The notes: generated by a model from the sequence alone, not told the origin. Positions 17,699-26,824 are shown, counted from the first letter of the stretch. The stretch: 64,000 bases of DNA from Microbacterium sp. LWH7-1.2 (GCF_038397755.1 NZ_CP151637.1:1426001-1490000), one strand, 5' to 3'. Program-made: numbers and translations.

Positions 17699-17881
17699 AT
17701 GAGCACCGACGAGAAGCCGGCGTCTGCGGCATCCGATGAGATGAAGCGAAAGTTCAAAGAAGCACTCGACAAGAAGAACGCGAACCACCGTCAGGGCGAG
17801 TCGCACATGGACGGCGATTCGGCCATCCACGGCACACACGGGGCGGTTACCAAGCGCGAGTTCCGTCGCAAGAGCGGATAG
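17699..17881 (+). CDS. DUF5302 small protein
   Basis: A 60-residue, highly charged, probably unstructured protein of the actinobacterial DUF5302 family, for which I know no function. The conserved core is MKRKFKEALDKKN followed by GDSAIHGTHG and the C-terminal KREFRRKSG. The ATG follows a -10 box by six bases. It is the first of three very small genes in the same direction, with the next ATG ten bases after this stop. Confidence 0.82.
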   Translation: MSTDEKPASAASDEMKRKFKEALDKKNANHRQGESHMDGDSAIHGTHGAVTKREFRRKSG

Positions 17882-17890
17882 GAGGAGGTC

Positions 17891-18022
17891 ATGGTCTTCG
17901 ACCCGACCTTCCACGAGATCTCGAACGAGGCCGAAGAGCTGCCCGACCTGGACGGCTCGGACGCCCCTCCGCTGGAGGGCGAGATCGAGGAAGACGAGCT
18001 GCCGCCGTACGGCGAGGAATGA
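17891..18022 (+). CDS. Small acidic protein (43 aa), hypothetical
   Basis: An open frame from the ATG at 17891 behind GGAGGAG, ending at the TGA at 18020-18022. It begins MVFDPTFHEISNEAEEL and ends in a run rich in Glu and Asp (EEDELPPYGEE). It has no membrane segment, cysteine or catalytic motif. It lies between two other tiny genes with tight spacing and a strong ribosome-binding site, which argues that it is translated. I do not recognise the family. Confidence 0.6.
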   Translation: MVFDPTFHEISNEAEELPDLDGSDAPPLEGEIEEDELPPYGEE

Positions 18023-18035
18023 TCGCGAGGCGGCC

Positions 18036-18221
18036 ATGAGCGACTTCCGGGAGCGCATCCCCGACGACGAGCGGGACGTACCCGTCGACGACAGCGTGGA
18101 ATTCGAGTTGCCGCCGCCGACGATCGATCCGCTCGAAGCGGTCGAGGACGACGTCGACGACCTCGAGTTCGAGGAACGCGAGGCGGCGATCGAAGCGGGC
18201 GAGATCAGCCCGGGCGAGTGA
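18036..18221 (+). CDS. Small acidic protein (61 aa), hypothetical
   Basis: 61 residues, strongly acidic (DDERDVPVDDSVEFELPPPT; later EAVEDDVDDLEFEER), probably disordered. The ATG has GAGGCGG upstream and lies 13 bases after the previous stop, so all three small genes are probably one transcript. A perfect 17-bp terminator begins at its stop codon. The function is unknown. Confidence 0.65.
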   Translation: MSDFRERIPDDERDVPVDDSVEFELPPPTIDPLEAVEDDVDDLEFEEREAAIEAGEISPGE

Positions 18222-18257
18222 ACGGGCGGGCGCGGGTCTGCCCGCGCCCGCCCGTTC
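18220..18257. terminator. Strong bidirectional terminator
   Basis: A perfect 17-base stem of G/C-rich sequence (arms 18220-18236 and 18241-18257) with a TCTG loop, between the convergent small-gene operon and dctA. Confidence 0.9.
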
Positions 18258-18264
18258 CGTCCGC

Positions 18265-19716
18265 TCAGCGCGAGAGCAGCTCCTCGCGCTCGCGAGCGCG
18301 GCGCTCCTTGGCCTCCGCCTCGGTGATCGCGGCCTCCTCGAGACCCTGCACGCCGACGGCGTCTGCGGCGGGCGACATCCCGTCGTGGCCGTCGCCCGAC
18401 AGCGTCGTCTCGTCGAACGGCAGCTCGCCGGCGAGGACCCGGCGCGCGCGGGGGCGGTCGAACTCCTTCGTCCACGTGCCGATCAGCACGGTCGCGACCG
18501 CGTTGCCGGTGAAGTTCGTGATCGCGCGGCCCTCCGACATGAACCGGTCGATGCCCACGATGACGCCGACGCCGTTCACGAGGTCGGGCCGGTACGCCTG
18601 GAGACCTCCCGCGAGGGTCGCGAGGCCTGCGCCGGTGACGCCCGCCGCGCCCTTGGACGCGATGATCATGAAGACGAGCAGGCCGATCTGCTGGCCGATC
18701 GACATCGGGGCGCCCATGCCGCTCGCGATGAACAGCGACGCCATCGTCAGGTAGATCGCGGTGCCGTCGAGGTTGAACGAGTAGCCCGTCGGCACGGTGA
18801 TGCCCACCACGGGCTTGGAGACCCCGAGGTGCTCCATCTTCGCGATGAGGCGCGGCAGGGCCGACTCGGAGGACGACGTGCCGACGATGAGCAGGTACTC
18901 GCGCGCCAGGTACTTGATGAGGCTGAAGATGTTTACGCGGGTGACGACGTACAGCAGGGTGCCGAGGATACCCACGATGAACAGCACGCACGTGATGTAG
19001 AACGCGATCATCAGCGTGCCGAGGGCCCAGATCGCGGCGATGCCCGTGTTTCCGACGACGGCGGCGATGGCGCCGAACGCTCCGATGGGTGCGAGCCACA
19101 GGATCATCCCCAGGATGCGGAACACCAGCGCCTGCAGGTGCTTGACCGCGTTCATGATCGGCGCGCCCTTGTCGCCCATCTGCTGCAGCGCGAAGCCCAC
19201 GAGCAGCGCGATGAAGAGCACCTGCAGCACGCTCTCGCCGGTGAAGGCCGAGAAGAACGTCGTCGGGATGATGCCGAGGATGAACTCCTGCGTGGTCTTC
19301 GCCTCGGCGGTCGCCTCGTAGGTGGCGTTCGCCATGTTGAGACCCTCGCCCGGGTGCAGCAGGTTGCCGACGACGAGGCCGATGGCGAGCGCGAACGTCG
19401 ACATGACCATGAAGTACAGCAGCGCCAGGCCGCCGATCTTGCCGACGGTCGCCGCCTTCGCGATCGAGCCGACGCCCACCACGATCGTGCAGAAGATGAT
19501 CGGCGCGATCATCATCTTGATGAGGGCGACGAATCCCTCGCCGAGCGGCTTCAGGGCGACGCCGACGTCGGGCCAGACCAGGCCGACGATCGCCCCGAGG
19601 ACGACGGCGGCGATGACCGAGAGGTAGAGCCAGGTGTGCTTGTCCCACGCCTGCTTGCCGCGCCTCCAGTTGAAGCCGGGGAGCGTGAACGACGTGGTGC
19701 GGGTCGAGAGAGCCAT
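18265..19716 (-). CDS. dctA: Dicarboxylate/amino acid:cation symporter (DctA-like)
   Basis: A secondary transporter of the DAACS/SLC1 family, expected to import C4-dicarboxylates such as succinate, fumarate and malate with protons or sodium. 483 residues with about eight membrane helices and two hairpins. The signature TSSSESALPRLI (near residue 280), then PTGYSFNLDGTAIY and the final binding helix with DRFMSEGRAITNFTGN are intact. The C-terminal tail is long and charged. Of two tandem ATGs, the one at 19716 has the better spacing from AGGAGG. A CitA/CitB-type two-component system is divergent from it and probably controls it. Confidence 0.92.
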   Translation of the reverse strand: MALSTRTTSFTLPGFNWRRGKQAWDKHTWLYLSVIAAVVLGAIVGLVWPDVGVALKPLGEGFVALIKMMIAPIIFCTIVVGVGSIAKAATVGKIGGLALLYFMVMSTFALAIGLVVGNLLHPGEGLNMANATYEATAEAKTTQEFILGIIPTTFFSAFTGESVLQVLFIALLVGFALQQMGDKGAPIMNAVKHLQALVFRILGMILWLAPIGAFGAIAAVVGNTGIAAIWALGTLMIAFYITCVLFIVGILGTLLYVVTRVNIFSLIKYLAREYLLIVGTSSSESALPRLIAKMEHLGVSKPVVGITVPTGYSFNLDGTAIYLTMASLFIASGMGAPMSIGQQIGLLVFMIIASKGAAGVTGAGLATLAGGLQAYRPDLVNGVGVIVGIDRFMSEGRAITNFTGNAVATVLIGTWTKEFDRPRARRVLAGELPFDETTLSGDGHDGMSPAADAVGVQGLEEAAITEAEAKERRAREREELLSR

Positions 19717-19897
19717 CATTGCCTCCTGCGGGATGAAACGGCGGTGTTCCGGGTGCCGCTCGAGAGTGCGGCGTGTGAGACAGCGTGCGCGCCGCGCGCG
19801 CCGACGGCGATTTACGGTCGTATTGGTCGCGCGTCCGGCTCCCCCGCATCGCCCTCCACGGGCGAGGATGGATGCGGCGGCATCGACGAGGAGAGCC

Positions 19898-21163
19898 ATG
19901 TCAGCGAGGACGACGCAGGGCAGCGCGGCATCGCGCGTGTTCGTCGTCGTCGCCCTCACGGCCGCGGTGATCGTCGCCGCCCTCGCAGCCGTGCTCGTCG
20001 TCGACGCCGAGCGCTCCGAGCGGAGTGAGGCGGAGGAGGTGACGCGGGCCGTCGCGACGTCGCTCGCGTCCCTGCCGGAGGTCGCGGAGTCCCTGAGCGC
20101 GCCGGCCCCCTCCGAGACGCTTCAACCGCTCGCCGCGGACGTGATGGCGCGGACGGGCCTCGACTTCGTGACGATCATGACCCCCGACGGCATCCGCGTC
20201 AGCCACCGCGACCCCGCAGAGATCGGCCGGCACTATCTCGGCACGATCCCGACCACACCGCGCATCTTCACCGAGGAGTTCACCGGCACCCTGGGGCCGT
20301 CGGTGCGGACGATCGTGCCGGTGACCGCCGACGGCGAACTCGTCGGGTGGGTCTCGGTCGGCGTCACCATCGGGAGCATCTGGTCGAAGATCCTGCCGCG
20401 ACTGCCCTTCGTCGTATCCATCGCGCTCGCGCTGCTCGCGGCGGGACTGGTCGGCGCGTGGCTCGCACGCCGCACGACGCGGCGCGTCGCGGGCGACCTG
20501 CCTGCCGGGACGATCCGCGACGCCGTCGCGTCATACGAGTCGGTGCGCACCCTCGGTGAGGCGCTGCGCGCGCAGACCCATGAGCACGGCAACCGCATGC
20601 ACACCGCGGTGTCGCTGCTCGAGCTCGGCCGCACGGGCGAGGCGATCGAGATCCTCACCGAGACGTCGCGGCAGTCTCAGGCGCTCGTCGATCAGGTCGC
20701 CGCACGTCGCGGCGGCGACCCGACAGTGGGGGCTCTGCTGCTGGGCAAGGCGGCGCAGGCGCGCGAGCGCGGTATCGAGTGGTCGGCCGAGATCGACCCG
20801 GACGCGCCCCGCAGCGTGCTGACGCCGGTCGACGCGGTGTCTGTCGTCGGCAACCTCATCGACAACGCGATGGATGCTGCGGCCGTCGGCGACGCGCCGC
20901 GCTGGGCGCGCATCGTGTTCGGGGCGACGGCGTCCTCCCCCGCGGCGCTGCGGATGGAGGTGTCGGACAGCGGCACCGGGGTCCCGGAGGCGCTGCGCGA
21001 GCGCATCTACGAACACGGGTTCTCCACCAAGCCCGGCGGCGCCGAGGGGCGAGGTGTCGGTCTCGCGCTGGTCCGCTCGATCGTGACGAGTGCGGGCGGC
21101 GCGGTCGAGCTGCACCAGGAACCCACCGCGTTCGTGGTGACCGTGCCGGCGAGGGCGACGTGA
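19898..21163 (+). CDS. CitA/DcuS-type sensor histidine kinase
   Basis: 421 residues. A membrane helix (about 12-35) and a second near 175-195 enclose an extracytoplasmic PAS-like sensor (GLDFVTIMTPDGIRVSHRDP), the layout of carboxylate sensors. The cytoplasmic part holds a SpoOB-type phosphoacceptor helix (THEHGNRMHTAVSLLELG) and a HATPase domain with N-box LIDNAMDAA and G-boxes SDSGTGVP and GRGVGLALV. A dicarboxylate or citrate ligand is inferred from the family and the divergent dctA. The ATG at 19898 follows GAGGAGA. The stop overlaps the regulator's start. Confidence 0.88.
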   Translation: MSARTTQGSAASRVFVVVALTAAVIVAALAAVLVVDAERSERSEAEEVTRAVATSLASLPEVAESLSAPAPSETLQPLAADVMARTGLDFVTIMTPDGIRVSHRDPAEIGRHYLGTIPTTPRIFTEEFTGTLGPSVRTIVPVTADGELVGWVSVGVTIGSIWSKILPRLPFVVSIALALLAAGLVGAWLARRTTRRVAGDLPAGTIRDAVASYESVRTLGEALRAQTHEHGNRMHTAVSLLELGRTGEAIEILTETSRQSQALVDQVAARRGGDPTVGALLLGKAAQARERGIEWSAEIDPDAPRSVLTPVDAVSVVGNLIDNAMDAAAVGDAPRWARIVFGATASSPAALRMEVSDSGTGVPEALRERIYEHGFSTKPGGAEGRGVGLALVRSIVTSAGGAVELHQEPTAFVVTVPARAT

Positions 21164-21852
21164 TCAGGGTCCTCCTCGTCGATGACGACGCGCTCACCCT
21201 CGAGCTGCACCGTGACTACCTCGGACGCCTGGACGGCTTCGAAGCCGTCGGCGAGTGCACGGGTGCGCGCGCGGCGATCGATGCGGTGCTGGAGCGCGGC
21301 GACGAGATCGACCTCGTGCTGCTGGACGTCACGATGCCCGACGGCACCGGCCTCGATGTGCTGCGGCACGTGCGGGCGCGTGGCGCAGCCGTGGACGTCA
21401 TCGCGATCACCGGCGTCCGGGACGCCGACGTCGTGCGCCAGATGGTGTCGCTCGGCGTCGCACAGTACCTCGTGAAGCCGTTCACCTTCGCGGTCTTCCG
21501 CGAGCGCCTCGAGCAGTACCTCGAGTTCCGGCGTCGCGCGGCCCAGGCCGCCGGCGCGCCCACGCAGGCCGAGATCGACGCGCTCCTCGGAGCGCTCCGA
21601 CCGGCCACGCCGGTCGCGCTGCCCAAAGGGCTCTCGGCCGACACACTCGCACGGATCAGCGATGAGGTGCGCGAGCGCGGCCCGGTCTCGGCCGCCGAGG
21701 CGGCGGAACGGCTGGGGATGTCGCGGGTGGCCGCGCGCCGCTACCTCGAGCACATGGTGACCGAGGGCCGCGCGCAGCGCGCAGCCCGCTACGGCACGCG
21801 CGGACGACCGGAGTCCGAGTACGCGTGGGCGCAGCATCCGTCCGTTCCGTAG
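21160..21852 (+). CDS. CitB-family response regulator
   Basis: 230 residues. The receiver domain has acidic residues VDDD near 7-9, the phosphorylated Asp in LLLDVTMPDGTG (about residue 55) and Lys in YLVKPFTF (about 104). The C-terminal winged helix-turn-helix includes SAAEAAERLGMSRVAARRYL. It starts at GTG 21160 with a GTGA overlap with the kinase stop, so the pair is co-translated. The likely target is the divergent dctA promoter region (19717-19897), where a TTTACGGTCGTATT patch stands out as AT-rich. Confidence 0.88.
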   Translation: MIRVLLVDDDALTLELHRDYLGRLDGFEAVGECTGARAAIDAVLERGDEIDLVLLDVTMPDGTGLDVLRHVRARGAAVDVIAITGVRDADVVRQMVSLGVAQYLVKPFTFAVFRERLEQYLEFRRRAAQAAGAPTQAEIDALLGALRPATPVALPKGLSADTLARISDEVRERGPVSAAEAAERLGMSRVAARRYLEHMVTEGRAQRAARYGTRGRPESEYAWAQHPSVP

Positions 21853-22011
21853 GCGAACAGACACGGAGCATCCCCCTCTCACGCGAACTGAGGGATGACG
21901 TCGCGCCCTCCGCGGTATAGCTTCGGCACCGAAGGACCGACCGGGGGGTGCGGTGAATCGCAGACTCCGACGCGCACCCGCGCGCCCGGTCCGCCCACCG
22001 ATGGAGGATGC

Positions 22012-23379
22012 ATGTACCAGGACGAGGCACTCCAGCCCACCTTCACCCGAGCCGGCGAGGCGACGACCGCGAGGTACAACGTCATCCCCGAGGGGGAGAT
22101 GCTGCCCGAGACGGCGTACCGCGTGATCCGCGACCAGACGATGCTCGACGGCAATGCCCGGCTGAATCTCGCGACGTTCGTCGGGACGTGGATGGACGAC
22201 CATGCCAACCGGCTTGCGGTCGAATCGGCCGACAAGAACATGATCGACAAGGACGAGTATCCGGCGACAGCCGCCATCGAGGAGTGCTGCTGGCGCATCC
22301 TCGGCGACCTGTGGAACGTGCCCGACAACGACGATGTGATCGGCACCTCCACCATCGGCTCGTCGGAGGCGTGCATGCTCGGCGGCCTCGCGCTCAAGCG
22401 TCGCTGGCAGCACGCGCGCCGCGCCGCGGGGAAGTCCACGGAGAAGCCGAACCTCATCATGAGCTCGGCGGTCCAGGTCTGCTGGGAGAAGTTCTGCAAC
22501 TACTTCGACGTCGAGATGCGGCTGATCCCGGTGACCGAGGCGAACCCACTCATGGACGGCACGGGGCTCGAAGACTATGTCGACGAGAACACGATCGGCG
22601 TCGTCGCGATCGTGGGCGTGACGTACACCGGCGCGTACGAGCCGGTGAAGGCCATCGCCGCGAAGCTCGACGAGATCCAGGCGAAGACCGGGCTCGACAT
22701 CCCCATGCACGTCGACGGCGCATCTGGCGCCATGATCGCGCCCTTCCTGCAGCCCGACCTTGAGTGGGACTTCCGGGTGGAGCGCGTGCAGTCCATCAAC
22801 ACGTCTGGCCACAAGTACGGACTCGTCTACCCGGGCGTCGGGTGGGTGGTGTGGCGCAACGCCGCGGCGCTGCCCGACGACCTCGTCTTCAAGGTGAGCT
22901 ACCTGGGCGGATCCATGCCCACCTTCGCGCTCAACTTCTCGCGGCCCGGCACGCAGGTGCTGCTGCAGTACTTCCGGTTCCTTCGCCTCGGCCGTGCCGG
23001 CTACACCGCGATCCAGCAGGCCTCGCAGGATGTCGCCGTGTACCTGTCGTCGGCCATCGCCGAACTCGACGCCTACGAGCTCCTGAGCGACGGCACCGAC
23101 ATCCCCGTGTTCGCCTGGCGGCTCACCCCTGGCCACACCGACAAGTGGACGCTCTACCACCTGTCGGAGCGGCTGAGGATCAAGGGATGGCTCGTACCCG
23201 CCTACCCGCTGTCGGGCGAGTTGTCCGATCAGACGGTGATGCGCATCGTGTGCCGCAACGGGCTCAGCCGCGACCTCGCCGAGGACCTCCTGAAGGACAT
23301 CCGCAGTGAGACGGAGTTCCTCGACTCGCTCGACAGCCCCATGCCGCACCCCGGCATCGGTGCCGGCTTCCACCATTGA
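22012..23379 (+). CDS. gadB: Glutamate decarboxylase
   Basis: A PLP enzyme converting glutamate to GABA and CO2 with consumption of a proton. 455 residues, typical for the family. The PLP lysine is near residue 269 in NTSGHKYGL. Also conserved are TSTIGSSEACMLGGLA, MHVDGASGAMIAPF and the N-terminal region AYRVIRDQTMLDGN. The ATG at 22012 follows GGAGG, and the frame stays open upstream without homology. No glutamate/GABA antiporter lies in the window. A membrane protein overlaps the stop, and the dicarboxylate two-component system is just upstream. Confidence 0.94.
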   Translation: MYQDEALQPTFTRAGEATTARYNVIPEGEMLPETAYRVIRDQTMLDGNARLNLATFVGTWMDDHANRLAVESADKNMIDKDEYPATAAIEECCWRILGDLWNVPDNDDVIGTSTIGSSEACMLGGLALKRRWQHARRAAGKSTEKPNLIMSSAVQVCWEKFCNYFDVEMRLIPVTEANPLMDGTGLEDYVDENTIGVVAIVGVTYTGAYEPVKAIAAKLDEIQAKTGLDIPMHVDGASGAMIAPFLQPDLEWDFRVERVQSINTSGHKYGLVYPGVGWVVWRNAAALPDDLVFKVSYLGGSMPTFALNFSRPGTQVLLQYFRFLRLGRAGYTAIQQASQDVAVYLSSAIAELDAYELLSDGTDIPVFAWRLTPGHTDKWTLYHLSERLRIKGWLVPAYPLSGELSDQTVMRIVCRNGLSRDLAEDLLKDIRSETEFLDSLDSPMPHPGIGAGFHH

Positions 23380-24032
23380 GCGCACGACGACCGGCCGATC
23401 CGGCCGCGGAGCGCATCAAGCGGCTCCGGCGGGAGTCGTGGGGCTTCGCGGTCGGCTCGGCGCTGTTCTTCATCGGCGTGGTCCCCGCCTATGCCGCGTG
23501 GACGGGGCCGGTCGGCGCGAACATCACGTTCTTCGCCGGATCGATCTTCTTCACGACCGCAGGCCTCATCCAGCTGCTGCTCAGCGGGCGCCGCACGCCC
23601 GACGCCCGCATGAACCGGGCGGATCGCGCGGACTGGTGGGCGGCGGCGATCCAGTTCGCCGGGACGCTGCTGTTCAACGTGTCGACCGCAGCCGCTCTGA
23701 TCGCCGCGATCACGGATCCCGACTACGTGGGCGCGGGATGGCGGCCGGATGCATGGGGTTCGGCGGCCTTTCTCGTCTCCAGCGTGCTCGCGGTGGTCGC
23801 GACGAAGGACCGCGGAACGCTGTGGGACCGCGACGCGCGCACGTGGCACGGCACCGGCCTCAACCTCCTGGGGTCGATCGCGTTCGGCGTCTCGGCGGTC
23901 GCGGCGTTCGTCGTGCCGTCCACCGGCGAGCTCCTGAGCCCGTTGTGGGCGAACATCGGCACGGGCCTCGGCGCGCTCTGCTTCTTCGCGGCCGCTCTTC
24001 TGGCGCGCCGCACGATCGGGGAGGCGGAGTGA
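23376..24032 (+). CDS. YrhK-like membrane protein
   Basis: 218 residues with about six hydrophobic helices arranged as a repeated motif (WGFAVGSALFFIGVVPAYAA and later LNLLGSIAFGVSAVAAF). This pattern fits the YrhK-like domain of unknown function. The start is probably TTG at 23376, overlapping the gadB stop, which implies translational coupling. A later start cannot be excluded. It could assist acid resistance because of its partner, but nothing in the protein shows that directly. Confidence 0.65.
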   Translation: MSARRPADPAAERIKRLRRESWGFAVGSALFFIGVVPAYAAWTGPVGANITFFAGSIFFTTAGLIQLLLSGRRTPDARMNRADRADWWAAAIQFAGTLLFNVSTAAALIAAITDPDYVGAGWRPDAWGSAAFLVSSVLAVVATKDRGTLWDRDARTWHGTGLNLLGSIAFGVSAVAAFVVPSTGELLSPLWANIGTGLGALCFFAAALLARRTIGEAE

Positions 24033-24050
24033 GAGGACTGAACGGATGCC

Positions 24051-26033
24051 TCAGCCGGCGTGCACGCGAGCAGGCACGTCACCGGGGCCGGCGATGAGCA
24101 CGTAGTGGGCGTGCTTGGCGACGAGCCCGTCGCCGGCCGTGCGTCCGTGCAGGCGGCGCCACACCCAAGGCAGGGCGTCGCGCCGCAGCCACGTGCCCGG
24201 CAGTACCGCATCGTCGGCGTGCAGGCTGGCGTCGAGCTCGCCGAGCGCCTCGGCGTCGGGCACTCCGAGCGCCTCGGCCGCGCGGTACGCGAGGTACCGG
24301 TGACCGCGCGGGCGCAGGTGCACCTTGTCGTCGGCCCAGAGGTCGAGGTCGCCGATCGCCGGGAGTCCACGGGCGTCGAGGAACGCGTCGGTGTCGAGCA
24401 GCACCGCGCCCGTCGCCGTGGCGATGCGACGCAGCTCCGACGAGAACACCGCGAACCGGCGCGCGAACAGCCGCGCCGGTCGCCGGCGCGGGAGGAACGG
24501 CGTCACGAGGAGCACATCGATGCCGGCTTCGCGCAGCGCCCGCACGGCGTGCTCGAGGTCGCCGGCGACGGCGAGGGGGTCGACGCGGCGAGCGACGAGG
24601 TCGTTGGCCCCGATGAGGATCGAGACCAGCTGCGGCCTGAGGGCGAGGGCCTGCGGAAGCTGCTCGCTCACCACGTGCCGCACCCGGCGGCTCCGGACGG
24701 CGAGGTTGGCGTAGCGGAACGGCTCGCCCGATCCGCCCGCGTGCGCGAGCAGCTGCGCGAGCCGGTCCGCCCAGCCGCGATACCTCCCCGCCGGCATGCG
24801 CGAGGCGTCGCAGAGTCCCTCAGTGATCGAGTCGCCGAGCGCGACGAACCTCGACCACTCGCGCCGCGGTGCGGGCGTCGGCACCGCCGGCCGGGTTTCG
24901 CCGCGCCGGGGTTGCGCGTCGTCGATGGGGCGCAGCATCCGTGCCTCGTCGTAGTGCTCGACCAGGCGGCTGCACACCGCGTCCCACGTGCGCTCGCGCA
25001 CCGATTCGCTGGCCGAGGCCGCGAAGGCGCGTCGCTTGCCGTCGTCGCCGACGAGGTCGGCTACCTGCGCGCGCAGGTCTCCGAGGTCGCCGGGGCGGTA
25101 GAGCCAGCCATCGACGCTGGAACGCACGAGGTCGACGGGGCCGCCCACGCCGGTCGCCACGACGGGCACGCCGCTCGCCAGCGCCTCCTGGATCGTTTGG
25201 CCGAACGTCTCGCTCTCTCCGGGGTGCACGAACACGTCGAAGCTCGCGAGCGCCTCGGCGAGCGCGAGCCCGGTCAGGTGCCCGGTGAAGACGGCTTCCG
25301 GCAGCGCGCGCTGGAGCGCGGGGCGCGCCGGCCCGTCGCCGACGATGACGAGGCGGGTGCCGGGCAGCCCGGCGACCGCGGCGAGATCCTCGACCTGCTT
25401 CTCGGGAGCGAGGCGGCCGACGTAACCGACGATCGTCCGGTCCGGCGCGATGCGCGTGCGCCAGCGGTCGCTGCGCCGCTCGGGGCCGAAGCGCTCGATG
25501 TCGACGCCGCGGCGCCATAGACGCAGGCGATCGACGCCGAGGCCCTCGAGCTGCCGCAGCGACGCGGACGACGGCGCCAGGGTGAGGGTCGCCCGCCGGT
25601 GCAGGCGCCCGATGTGGCGGCCGACGAGCGCGGCGGCCTGCGGCATCCCATACTTCTGCGCGTATGCGACCACGTCGGTCTGGTACACGGCCACCGTCGG
25701 CACGCGTAGCGCGTCGGCGGCCGCGAGACCCTGCCAGCCGAGCAGGAACGGCGAGGCCAGATGCACCACATCCGGCCGGAACTCGCGGAGGATCGCCGTC
25801 AGCCGTGCGGCGCGCGCGAACACGACGCGCACCTCGGGATACGACGGCAGCGGCGCCGAGCGCAGCAGCTCGGTGCGGGCGCCGTGGAGATCCGTGGTGA
25901 TCTCACCGGCGCGCGGTGCGATGACGAGCGTCTCGTGTCCTTCGGCGGCGAGATGCCGGAGGACGTGGAGCACCGACCCCGTCACCCCGTTCATGTGGGG
26001 CAGGAACGATTCGGCGAGCAGTGCGACTCTCAC
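24051..26033 (-). CDS. Glycosyltransferase family 4 fused to SGNH hydrolase
   Basis: 660 residues in one uninterrupted frame. Residues 1 to about 375 are a GT-B glycosyltransferase (N-terminal LLAESFLPHMNGVTGSVLHV; donor-site region VGYVGRLAPEKQVEDLA and HPGESETFGQTIQEALASG), close to actinobacterial GDP-mannose-dependent mannosyltransferases. After a Pro/Arg-rich linker, residues about 395-660 are an SGNH esterase: GDSITEG block I, IGANDL block III and DKVHLRPRGH block V. The GTG at 26033 behind GGAGG matches the start of the Rossmann strand. No signal peptide is visible. An intracellular glycolipid-making and deacylating role is inferred. Confidence 0.85.
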   Translation of the reverse strand: MRVALLAESFLPHMNGVTGSVLHVLRHLAAEGHETLVIAPRAGEITTDLHGARTELLRSAPLPSYPEVRVVFARAARLTAILREFRPDVVHLASPFLLGWQGLAAADALRVPTVAVYQTDVVAYAQKYGMPQAAALVGRHIGRLHRRATLTLAPSSASLRQLEGLGVDRLRLWRRGVDIERFGPERRSDRWRTRIAPDRTIVGYVGRLAPEKQVEDLAAVAGLPGTRLVIVGDGPARPALQRALPEAVFTGHLTGLALAEALASFDVFVHPGESETFGQTIQEALASGVPVVATGVGGPVDLVRSSVDGWLYRPGDLGDLRAQVADLVGDDGKRRAFAASASESVRERTWDAVCSRLVEHYDEARMLRPIDDAQPRRGETRPAVPTPAPRREWSRFVALGDSITEGLCDASRMPAGRYRGWADRLAQLLAHAGGSGEPFRYANLAVRSRRVRHVVSEQLPQALALRPQLVSILIGANDLVARRVDPLAVAGDLEHAVRALREAGIDVLLVTPFLPRRRPARLFARRFAVFSSELRRIATATGAVLLDTDAFLDARGLPAIGDLDLWADDKVHLRPRGHRYLAYRAAEALGVPDAEALGELDASLHADDAVLPGTWLRRDALPWVWRRLHGRTAGDGLVAKHAHYVLIAGPGDVPARVHAG

Positions 26034-26172
26034 GCCTCCAGGGTGACGGGACGGACGGGGACGGATGCCGCGATCCGGCGTCCGCGCGGAAGAGTTCACC
26101 GGATGCACCGCGGCGGGTCACCGGACGTGCCCCGTTCGGTCGCCGTTCACCCCGGGCGGCTACCAAGAAGAC

Positions 26173-26781
26173 ATGGCCGAGGACCTGCTCACGACGGTGG
26201 CGTCGAGCGCGTGGGCGCTGCCGCTGCTGTTCGTGCTCGTGCTGGGCGACGCGTTCCTGGTGGTGATCCCGGGCGAGGCGGCCGTCACCGCGCTGGGCGC
26301 CCTGGCCGTGTCGCAGGGCGAGCCCGCGCTCGCGGCGATCGTGCTCGTCGCCGCGGCGGCCGCGCTCACGGGAGACGCGGCGTGCTACGTCGTCGGCCGG
26401 ACCATCGGCCTCGAGCGATGGCGCTGGATGCGCACGTCACGCGCGCGGACGGCCTTCGCGTGGGCGCGGCTGCGTCTGGAGCGTCGCGCGGCCCTGGTGC
26501 TGTTCGCCGCCCGGTTCATCCCCTTCGCGCGACTCGCGGTCAACCTGACGGCAGGAGCGACGCGACTGCCTGCGCCCCGATATCTCGCGGTGGCAGGACT
26601 CGCCGCGCTCGCGTGGGCGATCTACCAGGCCCTCGTCGGAGCCGTCGTCGCGACGCTGGTCCCGGGCGGCCCCGTCGTCGCCGTCGTGGTCTCGGTGGCA
26701 TTCGCGGTCGGACTGGGCCTCGCCATCGACGCGGTCCTCGCCCGGCGGCTGGGCGCGAGGCGGGCGACCGAGGGCGAGTGA
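26173..26781 (+). CDS. DedA-family (SNARE-associated) membrane protein
   Basis: 202 residues with about five hydrophobic helices. The family motif region appears as FVLVLGDAFLVVIPGEAAV near residue 20, and the conserved arginine segment as FAARFIPFARLAVNLTAGA near residue 120. DedA proteins are linked to lipid flipping and membrane homeostasis. The ATG at 26173 is chosen because hydrophobic homology begins there. No good ribosome-binding site precedes it. It is divergent from the glycosyltransferase fusion and 43 bases from the nuclease gene. Confidence 0.8.
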   Translation: MAEDLLTTVASSAWALPLLFVLVLGDAFLVVIPGEAAVTALGALAVSQGEPALAAIVLVAAAAALTGDAACYVVGRTIGLERWRWMRTSRARTAFAWARLRLERRAALVLFAARFIPFARLAVNLTAGATRLPAPRYLAVAGLAALAWAIYQALVGAVVATLVPGGPVVAVVVSVAFAVGLGLAIDAVLARRLGARRATEGE

Positions 26782-26795
26782 GCGAGGGGGACACG

Positions 26796-26815
26796 ATGTC
26801 GCCCGATGGCGACAT
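26796..26815. promoter_or_regulatory. Perfect inverted repeat before the nuclease gene
   Basis: ATGTCGCC-CGAT-GGCGACAT ends nine bases before the GTG of the nuclease gene. Possible roles are an operator for a dimeric repressor, a hairpin around the translation start, or a terminator for the DedA gene. There is no U-tract equivalent. Confidence 0.6.
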
Positions 26816-26824
26816 GATGGGGCC

